Shown: positions 11,765 to 22,253 of the stretch, one piece after another
Layout of the letters: each line of letters begins with the position of its first letter
Numbering within the stretch: position 1 is the stretch's first letter
Source: Oenanthe sinensis
Lineage: Eukaryota; Streptophyta; Magnoliopsida; Apiales; Apiaceae
DNA: 64,000 nt
Reading direction: 5' to 3'
NCBI GenBank assembly: GCA_028671895.1
Contig: CM053806.1
Location: forward strand, 18,115,001-18,179,000
The notes under the pieces: generated by a model
Seen by the model: only the letters and a program-made list of their open reading frames with translations
What the model was told of the DNA's origin: nothing
Database searches by the model: none
Made by a program: the position numbers and the translations under genes

Positions 11765-14700
11765 AGGCTAGCTAATACAGATACTCTTGTCTTCCATCTT
11801 ATTTTTGATATGTAGGATACTATGATTAGAGAAGTTAGGGGAAAAATCAAAGGAAGAAGGGAAGGATCTAAAAAATTACGATTTTGAATTTGGTGAAGAA
11901 AAAGGTAAAGCAGATGAATAATGCGAAGAAAACAAGAAACTATTAACCAATCGGAATTTGCTGGTTCAAACCTTTCTCTTGAAAAACAATTAATCAATTA
12001 TTGTAAAGATCGTTCATTTTTTGTATTCTTGCTGCCCTTGTTAGATTTTAAATTTGAGTGATGAAATCGAAATTGTATTTTAATTTTGTTGTTATATATT
12101 TTTCCATTACACAATCTTGATTGATAAGTGAAACATAAGATCGTTAAAAAACTTCAAAACGTAATTATATATATTATTAAAAAAGAAGTGTTGTTTGTCG
12201 AATCGTTATTAAACGTGGTTCAAACTATTATTTTGGAGTTCGAAGAACCCAACACACTGAATTATGTCCATGTCGGATCCTTCCAAAAGAGTATGAGCAT
12301 CTTAGTTATATAATATCTAAATTATATCCTATATATTAACACTTTAACACTACCAAGTACCATCTACTTACGCACCTCAATTTCTTCATCACCGACAAAA
12401 CTCCTCGTCTTCACATTTATACATTTATACCAGAATCTATTTAAAATTGCAACTCATTGCTTACATTAAATTTCATTTATATTATAATAATATTTTTTTC
12501 AGTCCAATCTTTTTATAATGATATGGTCTTTTACCTTCGGGATTATAACATTTTTCTATATTAAATTTCATCAAAACTTTAAATATTATATGATTTCAAG
12601 ATACTATAATAACCGGGCTAGAGATTTTTTTAACTGATAATTTCATTTTAATTTTTGTTATCCTTATATATAATAAAATATAATAGTAATATTATATATT
12701 AAATAATATATAATAATTCCTACTTATAAACTTCTATCAAAATTGATCTTTATTATAACAGAATCCTCTCTTATTTACAATTCTTTATTTTGTTATATTG
12801 TTTGTTAATATTAATGTGGTATGGTCTAGCGTGGTTGTCAAATGTCAATAGGTCCCACAAAGTTTTAAAAAAAAAGTACTAAAGACAAAAAAGGAAAAAA
12901 AAAGAACATAACAAAAAAAAATACATGCAATATTTCTATTCGATACAAGTTAAATGAACATACAACCAAACAAAAGGCATTCAATAACAATATTAAAATA
13001 TTGTGATACATATGCATGCGTTTTTAAACAAAATAAGTAACCAATTTAAATGATTAACAAAATAAGAATATTTTACACTTGGTACTAAATAAAATTATAA
13101 ATATACTTAAAAGAATATATATAAATATAAAGTGAAAAATAAAATATTAGAATACAAATAATAAAATAATACAAAAATCCATGCATCGCATGGTATATAA
13201 GCTTTCTATATATTAGTAGTGCATCATTGAGTTAATGTATATACAAACAACTTTAATGTAGCACAAACATGTATAATAATATATTCTGTAGCCCATGTAC
13301 CAGTTCATTCTTGACATGGTTATTTGCATGATTTCGAAGCTATATTAGTGAACAGAAGAATGCACATGCTAAAGAGAAGTACCAGTTTATTAAATTTGTC
13401 ATATGTTTTCTAAGCTTAGAAACAGGGCTCTAGCTAGATTAGCAGTTAAAGCCTCGTGTTGGCCCTTTTGAACACAACTTGGAGTTCAAAGGTGCAAAAA
13501 GGCACTATTTTGAAAGTTGGCCCTCTCTAGTACATAATAATGCACATTTATTTTGCGTTGGAATAAAATGCAACTTATAGTTGCGTTGATGCTTCCATAT
13601 TGTTAGATGTAAACTACTAAAAAACATAAAATATTGGGTTATATTCAGAACACATTCATGTGTTAGTCATTGCATGTATTTCATGCTCTACAACATTGAC
13701 AATTACGTAACTATCACAGTCACATGCATGTTATTATTACAGTATATAAAATTTACACAGATATACTAATTATCAATATGCATTCATTTCTTATGTCAAT
13801 AATGTACACGCTTGCATTACCAATATATGTGGCTGTATATAACACAATTTTATATTACATACTTGAGTGCCTAAAAGAGCCAATTTTAAGTAGAGTGCTT
13901 TTTGGGCATTATCTCTTATTTATGTGCTATTTGGCATATTTTCTTGTTAAAGGCTTCGTGCATTAGTGTAGTAAAAAAATTACTGAAAACCTAATCTAAA
14001 TTTCACATAAAACAGGAAAAAGTCTTCTAGTGATAGTATACAAATTCTTATTTAAGATAAAAGTATTCTTTTAGCACTTTGGACATTTCACTTAATAAAC
14101 TGAGCAGGAAATCTACAATTATTGGCCTAAAAAATGCAATATTCATGGACTTACATCCACACCTAATATGAGATCAAGAAGAGGAGTGACTATTTTCTAT
14201 AATATTTATCCACTTCATTAGATAATATGCGATTGCTCAAGAAAAGCATAGCTCTTTTTACCATTTGTTAGAAAATATACCTAGAGTAGATGAAACTTAT
14301 CAACATATTCAAAAAAGGGAGAATAGATAACACATACAGGTTTCTGCAAGCGACCACTCAAGTAAAATGTCTTCCATTCAAGTATATCCTGAATTAAGTC
14401 ATCCACTCGAACAACCCCATATTTGTACATCTGTGAAAAAGTAAATCATAAATGAAGGATTTGAGGAGATAATTACCAAGACATAGCATACTAACCAAAA
14501 AGAGTACTGAAATTTAATAAAATTAGCATGCATAGTGCTGTGCTGCTCACATATTTTCCTTGACAATCACGCAATGGAACAATTAATACCTTGTCCCCGC
14601 AATTTACAAATGGGTTGAAGTGTACCCCAACACCAATACCATCTGCCACACCAGTAACCTAACAGATTACCATATATAGAGCTTTAGAGTTTGCAGAACC

Positions 14701-15330
14701 ACGTTACACGTTCAACCAGTGAGTCTGTGTGAGATATATATATATATATATATATATAGCAGACACACACACACACACAGAGGGAGAGAGGGTGAGAGAT
14801 AGATAGAGGGAGAGAGGGAGAGAGGGTGAGAGATAGATAGATAGAGAGAGAGAGAGAGAACCAGCCGGGCTCCACCAAGACGCATCAGACATGAGGCATA
14901 GTGGTCCCTGTTTAGTTTCAGATTCTTCAAACGGAAAGGGAAAGGGAGAAAAAAATAAAAATTATAATTTCGATGATATAATTTAGATAGTCAACAAGTA
15001 AGCAGAAGAAAATGGGAAGAATAGAATGTATACAGACACCTACCTCAGAGTGCCATTGTTGAGGATTTGATACACCAAGAATGTAATCTATCATGGATGA
15101 CTAGATTACCACCAACAATATGCGAAAAAGTAAAATTTAAAAGGTCAGAACATTAATTGCGACTTAGCATGTTTTTATTTTGTGTGCGAGGAAGCTGAAA
15201 ACAAAGAATGAAGATGGAAAACCTTGTCATTGTTATTCGGATGAAGAGAAGAGCCATACATGAAGCAGAAATCTATAGGAGGAAGAGTTTTCAACAAACC
15301 GCCAAGCTCATGTCTAGTGTCATTGTCCAT
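4938..15330 (-). CDS. TAM41: Phosphatidate cytidylyltransferase, mitochondrial (TAM41-like)
   Basis: Makes CDP-diacylglycerol from phosphatidate and CTP at the mitochondrial inner membrane, the entry to cardiolipin synthesis. Coding exons on the minus strand: 15330-15223, 15100-15044, 14658-14590, 14430-14338, 6502-6398, 6332-6255, 5884-5756, 5460-5355, 5128-4938. They total 936 nt, or 311 residues plus stop; all junctions are GT-AG and in phase. Family blocks are visible: FCFMYGSSLHPN, MIDYILGVSNPQQWH, GVGVHFNPFV, VHVLVDNRGIEHKNSVNLK, ALLLLPSKFTEEDLY and a C-terminal VMVSSGRQAVAGLL helix. The start at 15330 is preceded by an in-frame TAA. There is no obvious cleavable presequence. Intron 4 spans 7835 bases and is full of transposons, whereas intron 5 is only 65 bases. 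An untranslated first exon further upstream cannot be excluded. Confidence 0.92.
7140..7650. repeat. Diverged AT-rich tandem repeats
   Basis: Two clear copies, around 7285-7440 and 7465-7640, share CTTACAATGTGATCAAAAGT-like and TAGTTGATCAT-like phrases followed by an AT-rich block ending AGCACAAAA with ATATATT. An older third copy is suggested from 7140. The spacing is roughly 180 bases and the copies are much diverged. Confidence 0.5.
7869..7962. repeat. Two tandem copies of a 46-bp unit
   Basis: The phrase CACTCACCACGAGTT, then CACTAAT, GGGCATCACAACCCTTCACCAAC, occurs twice in direct tandem with only about two differences. The duplication therefore looks recent. Confidence 0.75.
8240..9230. 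mobile_element. Mutator-like foldback element, copy 1
   Basis: A 991-bp element whose two halves are long inverted repeats. It starts GGCTTATTTACAATTTAAAC and ends with the inverse, flanked by the perfect 9-bp duplication AACAAATAT (8231-8239 and 9231-9239). A 9-bp target duplication with long terminal inverted repeats is the hallmark of Mutator-like elements. The arms repeat GTAAATTTAACCCT-type phrases, and the centre near 8700-8770 is palindromic. There is no coding capacity, so it would have depended on a transposase elsewhere. It lies inside TAM41 intron 4. Confidence 0.85.
10633..11404. mobile_element. Non-autonomous hAT element nested in hAT transposase
   Basis: Flanked by a perfect 8-bp duplication GTGTGAAC (10625-10632 and 11405-11412), as expected for hAT. 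Terminal repeats are CAATGTTGTTAAAGG and, inverted, CAATGTTATTAAACA. Subterminal GAGGCGC/GCGCCTC motifs are repeated many times at both ends. The centre holds a short ATGGAAAAAGG start but no transposase. Removing the element and one duplication restores continuity of the host transposase frame. Confidence 0.88.
11726..11762. repeat. (TA)n microsatellite
   Basis: About 18 TA dinucleotides without interruption, within TAM41 intron 4. Confidence 0.95.
13179..13193. other. Palindrome CCATGC-ATC-GCATGG, possible Helitron-type terminus
   Basis: A 6-bp stem hairpin followed by TATATAAGCTTTCTATATATTAG. A stronger relative at 20914-20930 is also followed a few bases later by AAGCTT. Such short GC palindromes beside AAGCTT and AT-rich DNA recall plant Helitron ends. 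I cannot find the other terminus, so the call is tentative. Confidence 0.3.
14732..14858. repeat. Compound microsatellite (TA)n-(CA)n-(GA)n
   Basis: Runs of TA, then CA, then GAGA/GATA-type repeats, lying in TAM41 intron 2 between exons 3 and 2. It creates long low-complexity reading frames on the minus strand that are not genes. Confidence 0.95.
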
Positions 15331-16159
15331 ATTCACACTCAAACCTTACATGTAAAAATACACCATCATTAAAACAACATACTTAGATTCCAGTTTAATA
15401 ACACATTACCACTACTAAGAGATCCCACCATTATAACTAGCTTCCACACAACATTAATAACTAGCCATCATGTAACTTACTCAACCACTCTTTAGCCACT
15501 ATACTAATTTCTTACATTAAAAAGACTACACAAGTAAAGGGTTCATGCCATATTTCCCATTACACGAAAAACTAACTTTTTCCATGACACTAGTTTATTG
15601 TAGTAGACTATAACATGTTACATGCTCCATAACTTAAAAAGAAGCACTTTCGAGACACCCAAAACCCGTATTGAGCTTGTACAAACCATTAACATATATA
15701 TAGATACAATGGCAGTAGCAGACCCAGATTTTTTTTGTACAAGGTATGTCCAGAAAACTCACAGGGACATTTCATCAAACAGTTGGGGTCTCAGACCAAC
15801 ACACCAATCAATATACACATATATATTGAGATTAAAAACTCAAAGAAAAGCATGAGATAGAGAGTAAATAAACAGATTAACATACCAATTAGTGAAACAA
15901 GGAGATTTAAACAAGAATTTGTTTTGCGCGGGAAAGACTCAACAAAGACTTTTTGTAGTTAACTTTTTGCTGTAATTGTAAGTTTGTAAGTTGTAACCCG
16001 TGTCTCCGGTTGATTTATATTTTGGGTTTTCTAGAACAAAATTTTTTTTTGAAAAATACCAATTTTTTTATTTTTTTTGTAAAAATATACTGTATATCTT
16101 TAAATTCAGATATCTGGAGGAGACCAGAAAGATCGAAAGGCAAAGACTAGCTTGACAGA
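15331..16159. other. TAM41 upstream region
   Basis: No coding sequence recognised. It should carry the TAM41 leader and promoter on the minus strand, possibly with an untranslated exon. An acceptor-like TTTTACATGTAAG lies immediately upstream of the first coding exon, but I could not pick a promoter with confidence. Confidence 0.4.
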
Positions 16160-16258
16160 GGATTTTTTTTTTGTTGATTTAATGTAACCGGTGAGAATTA
16201 AACTCGTGACCCTTTCGGATCAAGGCATTGACCCCTTACCTCTGAGACAGGTCATTTA
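16160..16258 (-). mobile_element. Short SINE-like element with A tail
   Basis: On the minus strand a box A-like TGTCTCAGAGGTAAG (16235-16249) and a weak box B-like GAGTTTAATTCTC (16192-16205) are followed by an A-run (16163-16172). The order head, boxes, tail is that of a tRNA-derived SINE. No clear target duplication was found. Confidence 0.45.
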
Positions 16259-16453
16259 GGGTAAACTTTAAAAAGAATACAAATCAACAATCAAATTTGT
16301 GCCAAGATGGATAGCTTTATAAATTAGAGTACAATAAAACAAGTGACATACAACACACTAAAACAAACAAATTGCGCTAATAATATAAGAAACAGGGCAA
16401 ATTCTAATGCTTAAAACTCATGGCATCAAGGTGCTATTAGTCTTTGATCAGGG

Positions 16454-17215
16454 TCAAGGCCTCAAGGGAAACAATTTCTTAGTCACCGGGCATGAAGTTT
16501 CAACTTTAAGTTTCCTTTTTCTCAGGTTAGTACTAGTGTCTTCACCTGATTGCCCTTGTTTTCCTTGTGTCTGACTACCAGTACTAGCTTCTCCACTATC
16601 CACATTAGTATCTTTCTTCAGGGGTTTACTATTACTTTCTATCCAATAATCGCGTTTAAATTTAATGGGAGGGCTTTTGAAATAGTCCAAAGTTATCTTG
16701 CAGAGAACAATATTACCGGGATTGCTAATGTCCTTGTTAACTCCGCACAAGTGATACTCATGCATCTTCCAATAACCTATCTTACTCAAATCCAGATCAG
16801 TAACATCATTGATTTGAAAAACTAGAAATCTTCTCTCCCCGATAAGATCACCATTACGATCCCTGATCCCATGGCGTTTTGTTTGCCCGTCCCATGTTCC
16901 ACACCCAGCTTTTTTCATGTAGTTGTCTCTTCCAACCTTGTTCTTTCTCTCAACAGTAGCCTTCTTGATTAAGCTGACAAAGACATAAGTAACTTTTTCA
17001 AATTTTCCGGGAGTAACTTCAGAGAGGATCCAAGAATGGTTTTCGGGATCGAAAAGTTGCCAAGGATTGGCATTAGGACCATACAGTTGTCTCTCCTGCA
17101 CAACATTGCATGGTAGCTTCTGTCCTAGTACTTTAGGCCTCAAGTATAAAGATATGAGCTCTTCTTCAAAAGGGTTGAAACGATGTCCACCAGGTAATTT
17201 AATACTCTCATCCAT
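16454..17215 (-). CDS. Divergent NAC-domain protein
   Basis: A single-exon frame of 253 residues. It follows the NAC DNA-binding fold: LPGGHRFNPFEEELISLYL (subdomain A, usual form LPPGFRFHPTDEEL), then LFDPENHSWIL (C), a KRHGIRDRNGDLIGERRFL stretch (D region) and IGYWKMHEYHLCG (usual W.MHEYRL, subdomain E). The family's W-K-A-T-G block is replaced by AGCGTWDGQTKR. The C-terminal 60 residues are polar, with a basic RKRKLK stretch that could serve nuclear import. NAC genes normally have introns in the domain; this one has none, fitting a lineage-expanded atypical subgroup or an old retrocopy. It is intact, but expression and DNA binding are uncertain. Confidence 0.82.
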   Translation of the reverse strand: MDESIKLPGGHRFNPFEEELISLYLRPKVLGQKLPCNVVQERQLYGPNANPWQLFDPENHSWILSEVTPGKFEKVTYVFVSLIKKATVERKNKVGRDNYMKKAGCGTWDGQTKRHGIRDRNGDLIGERRFLVFQINDVTDLDLSKIGYWKMHEYHLCGVNKDISNPGNIVLCKITLDYFKSPPIKFKRDYWIESNSKPLKKDTNVDSGEASTGSQTQGKQGQSGEDTSTNLRKRKLKVETSCPVTKKLFPLRP

Positions 17216-17311
17216 CAGTTACAAGTTGTGTTTGTATGTTAGTGAGAATTTGAATATAACAAGGCTTCTTGATGAAGAGTAGTTGTGTGTTTTTGAACAA
17301 GCAAGGTACCA

Positions 17312-17320
17312 TGTATATAG
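17312..17320 (-). promoter_or_regulatory. Putative TATA box of the NAC gene
   Basis: CTATATACA on the minus strand, about 100 bases upstream of the ATG at 17215. Spacing is plausible for a plant core promoter. Assignment rests on position and motif only. Confidence 0.35.
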
Positions 17321-17411
17321 AATATTACACGAGGTATTCCTTTTCATATTAGAAATAGGATTTTGCCTCTGTGACGTAAAGCAGTTGCTTAGCTGTCATG
17401 ACTTTAATTCC

Positions 17412-17690
17412 TTCTCACTTTCGGATTACCCAATTCAAGGGGCTTATTTGATTTTTGGTGGTCAATTTGACTAAATTTTAATCGAAGATCAAAGATTATT
17501 CTTTTACAAATTTTAAAAATTAAAAGTTACATTTTAAAGTAGATATAATATATTTTCTAATGATATTATTTTTTTAATTTTTTATAATTATATTATATAT
17601 ATAATTTTCGGTCAAAAATTAGTCAAATTGACCTCTAAAAATCAAACAAGACACTTGAATTAAGACGGAGTGAGTATTTTAAACTAGTAT
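17412..17690. mobile_element. Stowaway-like MITE upstream of the NAC gene
   Basis: The left arm TTGATTTTTGGTGGTCAATT (about 17448-17467) is matched on the right by the inverse of TTGACCTCTAAAAATCAAAC (about 17628-17647). The right end GACGGAGTGAGTA is the inverse of the Stowaway consensus TACTCCCTCCGTC. There is no coding capacity. It lies about 200 bp upstream of the NAC start codon and may form part of its promoter. Confidence 0.6.
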
Positions 17691-18379
17691 AGTCCTTCTC
17701 AAATAAAAATATTATTTTAAAAATATTATTTTTACTATAAATATATGTTATATTTTAGAAATATTCATACATATCCAATATATTTGATTGCATGAGTTAG
17801 GTTTTATAATTATGTTATGTGTAATTAAAATTTTAATTAACTCAATAAGATAAATATAGTTTGAGATTATTAAATGTATTATTATTTTGAATATAATTTG
17901 ATAAAAAATAAATTGAGATTATTAAATATATTATTATTTTGTATTATTCATCTTATTGAAAATAAAATATCAAAATTAGAAAATAGATTCAAACTTTTTT
18001 TAAATACCTTACAATTAAATAAAAGAATCGTTCTTTTCAAAAATATACAAAACTAATACGTAAATGCAGAAAAATAATTAACTTTCAGTTAAGATAAAAA
18101 CTTTTTTTATTATTTATGTGCCAACCAATTAACCTATACAAATTTTTGTTACAGTAGGGTATGATATATTAAATATAAAAAAATGTTTTAATAATTAATG
18201 TCAAAAATATGATTTCACAATAATGTGTGTGTGTGTGATACAATTGTAAAATTCATAATCATTTAAATAATAAATTTTTAATTTTTATTGAATAAAAAAT
18301 TAATTATAAAGATCGGCAAATAAAATTGTGGTCGAAATAACATACTAAACACTATTATTTTTTGTTATTAAGGTTAATT

Positions 18380-19620
18380 TAATACTCCTTTTGTACCATA
18401 AATTTTGACTTTTCAAAATCAAATTTACTTAACTTTCATTAATAATTAGAAAATATTAATTTATAAATTTACAAATTGATTCATAAGATAGAATAATCAA
18501 AGTTTGTTATTATATTTTTAAAAAATATATATTATAATATAATATCTTTTATTTATTGGTCAGAATTGATTAATTCGATTTTAAAAAATAAAACTGAAAC
18601 AAGATCTATAAGATGCGGGTAGTATCATTTTTTCACTTATTTAAATGAGTAATGTAAAAGTTTTAATTATTATTATTCATTATGTAAAATAAAATTACAA
18701 AGAAAGTAGTATTATACAGATATTTAATAATAATAAATATATGTTTAACTATGAAAACATAAAATAATTTCGTAAATATATGTGTAAATAATATTGAAGA
18801 AAAAAAATAAAAGAAAAGATAATTAGTGTAAGTAGAAAAGAGTATGAAAAAGAAGTTAAATATGAGGATGAAAGATAATATTATAAAATATAGAGATTAA
18901 AGTTCTACAGGTTACCTCGTGTGACTTTCATGAGGTTAAAAAAAATTATTCTCTGAAATAAATTGGTGGAAAATGAGATTTAGGAAGAAGATAAAATGGA
19001 ATAAAATGGAATAATCAAATTTTGTTATGATATTACTTTTCAAAATGTATATTATCATATAATATATATTATCATATAATATATATTATTTATTAGTCAA
19101 AACTGATTAATTTGACTTAAAAAAGTAAAATTGCGATAAGATCTATAAGACGTAGATATTACCATTTTTTTTCTCTTATTTAAATGAGTTAACTTAAAAT
19201 TTTAATTAGTATAATTTCATTGCGTGAACTAAAATTATAAAAAGCTGTATTATATAGATGTTTAATAATAATAGTAAATATTTGTTTAACTATGAAAATA
19301 TTAAATAATTTAATAAATATTTATGTAAATAATATTAAAGAAAGATAAAAAATAAAAAGGAGGATAATTAATAGAAATAAGAAGTATAAAAAAAAGTTAA
19401 ATATGTGAATGAGAGAAAATTAGTGGAAAAAGAGAGAATGCTATAAAATAAATGGAAATAATATTAAAGAAAGATAAAAAAAAAAAAAGGAAGATACTTA
19501 TAGTAAAAGTGAGAAGAAGTATTAAAGAAAAGTTAAATATTTGGTTGAGAAAGAATTAGTATAAAAAGAGATAATGTTATAAAATAAATAAGTGGAAAAT
19601 GAGGTTTATGGATAATATGA
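18380..19620. repeat. Tandemly duplicated AT-rich block of about 520 bp
   Basis: The segment from about 18480 to 19000 recurs, diverged, from about 19015 to 19440. Shared phrases include TTAATAATAATA, ATGTTTAACTATGAAAA, AAGATCTATAAGA and GTAAATAATATT. A further shorter copy of the purine-rich end occurs at about 19450-19600. The left copy starts near a Stowaway-like AATACTCCTTTTGTACCATAA, so the unit may be MITE-derived. No gene seen. Confidence 0.65.
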
Positions 19621-19684
19621 CATATAAGTTTGATGAGATCATCATTTAATAATAGATTGACACATAAGTTTAGATGACGTCACT

Positions 19685-20199
19685 TAGCTAGGTGTACGCA
19701 GTTTGCTCAACCCGACCAATCCAATCTAATCCTGTCATTTTTCGACCGATCCAAACCGATTTTTTCCAACTTGATATATACTTGGATTGAAAAACGTTAA
19801 CCCGGTTTTAATGGATTGGATATGGGTTTCGATTTTCAAAATCCGATTCGATTAAAAATAAGATAATTAATAAATAACTCAAATGTTCAATATATCATCC
19901 CAACTAATTAGCATTTAGTATTAGTTCACCCTCCACAGTTCCATTACACTATTATTATATATTTGTTTTACAGCATTGGCACTTAACTCATTTGAAGCCG
20001 TCACTTTCCCGGAAACAAAAAATTAATATTTGTATATAAAAAAGTTATTTATATATTTATTAACTCGATTAATCCGATTCAAACCGTAATATATTAAATG
20101 ATTTGGTTTATAAATTCTATTTTTATGAATTGTGAGAAATTTACAAACACAATTAAATTAGATTGAGTTATTAAAATCTATCGATCTGCCCTACCCCTG
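19685..20199. mobile_element. Probable hAT-type MITE
   Basis: The left end TAGCTAGGTGTACGCAG pairs loosely with the inverse of the right end CTGCCCTACCCCTG. The flanks ACGTCACT (19677-19684) and ACGTCAGC (20200-20207) look like a decayed 8-bp duplication. The interior is AT-rich and non-coding. Boundaries are approximate. Confidence 0.45.
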
Positions 20200-21410
20200 A
20201 CGTCAGCGACTTCTGGTTTAGTACATGGAAAGATAGGATTTGTAAGATGGTTGATTGGTTGTGCGTAGATATATCAGAAAAATATTTAAAAATAGATTAA
20301 ATTTTGTAGTGGGGGGTGATCATGGTCCGAGTTAAATCACCCAATCCAATTTTATTTCGATCGAAACTAAAAATGAATAGAGAGGTTCATGGTTTGAGTT
20401 AAAACTAATTTAGAAAATCCCCGATTGTGGAACCCAATCACCTCCGATCCAAATCGTGTGTATATATATAATAACCGAATTAGAGAACTGTTTTTTTATA
20501 ACACTAAGATAAATCATAAAAAAAAAATTTAATCATCCAATTTTAGGTGAATCATATAAACGATCCTAGCCATTCAATTTTAATAAAATTTAATTTAAAA
20601 AATAATATATATCATATATACAACTCTATCCCGATAGTCCTCCTTTTATACAACTTCTCACGAATAATATTATATTTAAATTATATTATATATTTTCTTT
20701 TTAAAAATCTATATTACCTAAAATTTTATTTTTTAAGGCCAATTATATATTTATTATAAAACGGGTCCAAATTATAATATATTTATATTAAATAGAATAG
20801 ATTTATATAAAATAAGAGAATATATAATATTAACACAAATTCTTAATATTATAAAATTTTATATTAAATATCAATAAAAATATAAATAAAAAATCAATTT
20901 ACTTAAATATTATCCCGTGCTTCGCACGGGTTGTAAGCTTGTATATATTATATAAGAGATTATGGAACATAAGATATATTTTAGGTAAGTTAGTGAGATA
21001 CAATGAATTTTATATGCAAATATAGTATGTGTATTTTTGCAAGATCATATTTCATTTAAAATTTTATTAACATACTATTATTTTATACTAAAATCTTAGG
21101 GAATTACCTAACATATATCTTAGATTCCTTTTTCTCATTATATAATTATATAACTTATATTTATTTTATATTATTAATTATAAACTAAATAATTATTTTT
21201 CTGATTAAAACATATCAAACGAATAATTATCATCTTAATTTAAAGTAACATTAAAAACTTTAATATTATTATCTATGTGTCCGGTGGTGGCGTTGTAAAT
21301 CTGATCGATCATTGATAATTTGGGAAAACAATTTTATTTTATCACAAAATGATAAAATAATTTTATAATTAGTTAAATAAATCGAAAGAATGAATATTTA
21401 AATAAGAGCA
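20200..21410. other. AT-rich intergenic DNA
   Basis: No gene recognised. It contains the CCCGTGC-TTC-GCACGGG palindrome annotated separately; otherwise only A/T-rich sequence is seen. Confidence 0.5.
20914..20930. other. Perfect 7-bp stem hairpin, Helitron-like terminus
   Basis: CCCGTGC, a TTC loop, then GCACGGG, followed by TTGTAAGCTTG. GC-rich hairpins of this kind mark ends of many plant Helitrons, where they stand near the terminus. The partner end was not found. Confidence 0.4.
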
Positions 21411-21479
21411 TTAAGTTATAATAGGAAAAGTATTTTTTTTCCAAATTTTATTATTCAAATTTAATTTGGTATTAATTTT

Positions 21480-22253
21480 GAATAATAATAACCTATACAA
21501 GTGTATGAAGTATAAGAGCAACAAATTGCCCTGCAAGTCCTCGTTGAATAGCAAACCCAATTCTTTTAAATAAATATTCTGTCGAACCTGCATTCATGAC
21601 GTTTTTGTTCGTAACATTCTGAACTCTCCTAAGAAACTCAACGGCATCAGAAGCTAAAAATCCAAACGTATCAAAAACGAACGACATAAACCTATATTGA
21701 TTATCTCTACATGTCCGATCATGTTTACGCACATTTACCTCTACCGCTTTAGTCGCCGCCTGATCAACTATAAAATTCACATTACCAAATCCGTTTAAAG
21801 GAAAAACTCCGGTGAGATCAACACAAATATATTTTCCTACATCACAACTATAAACCAATACATCAGCTGACCTAAGAGTTGATCTAAGTTCACTGGAGGG
21901 GTGAGAAAGTTGACGAGTGCCTCATTTTTAGTCAAAATCTCTGCTCTCTAAAGGACATCGTACAATACATTCCTTACTAAGTCATGTCTATATTTAAAAT
22001 TTAGATATTTTTGATAGTGAACCGCGTGCTCCCCAAATACATTCCTACGACTTAAACACAAGGGACATTGCGCCCCATTAGAAAACAAGGGAATCATGAG
22101 CCTGTAACGCAAGATCATCTCATACTCTGATGACGTCTTACATTGTCCTAATTCTTCTATAGGAGTAGCCAATAAATTTTTTTGAGCATGGTTGACTCTC
22201 AAGCACAGGAAAACTCCAATAAAAAATCTTGAGCATGGTTCGCTTTGAAGCAC
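21480..22253 (-). pseudogene. Retroelement-derived fragment with RT-associated C-terminal domain
   Basis: Two overlapping minus-strand frames carry blocks I recognise from a repeat protein family common in plant genomes, found C-terminal to reverse transcriptases and often labelled 'auxilin-like' in annotations. The first is MILRYRLMIPLF followed by CPLC and FGEHAVHY and KYRHDLVRNVL (about 22130-21955). The second is YICVDLTGVFPLNGFGNVNF and FVFDTFGFLASDAVEFLRRV, then FKRIGFAIQRGLAGQ (about 21830-21520). A frameshift separates the halves and no reverse transcriptase core remains. Which retroelement class it came from is inference; a LINE is likely. Confidence 0.6.

Larger units (their letters stand above)
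10300..11930 (+). pseudogene. Decayed hAT transposase fragment (DUF659 region)
   Basis: Plus-strand fragments translate to hAT transposase blocks: KRPLINVMTASGENS near 10465-10512, EAKYARIFETMCVAHSLNLA near 10550-10610, and after the nested element HYENCKWI near 11430. This matches the DUF659 region of plant hAT transposases, where a 'VVHTLNLALK' type block normally stands. It has several frameshifts and stops. It is split by a 772-bp hAT element at 10633-11404. TAGGGTTG at about 10173 may be its left end. Confidence 0.65.
6503..14337 (-). other. TAM41 intron 4, transposon-filled
   Basis: A 7835-base intron bounded by GTATGTG after exon 4 and CTATAG before exon 5 on the minus strand. Identified contents are diverged AT-rich repeats (7140-7650), a duplicated 46-bp unit, a Mutator-like foldback (8240-9230), a decayed hAT transposase split by a second hAT element (10300-11930) and a Helitron-like palindrome (13179). 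The stretches 6510-7130, 9240-10170 and 12000-14290 show nothing I can identify. Confidence 0.8.

Noticed and set aside
14684..14930. Three overlapping minus-strand frames rich in Leu-Ser and Ile-Tyr
   Set aside because: They are translations of the compound microsatellite in TAM41 intron 2.
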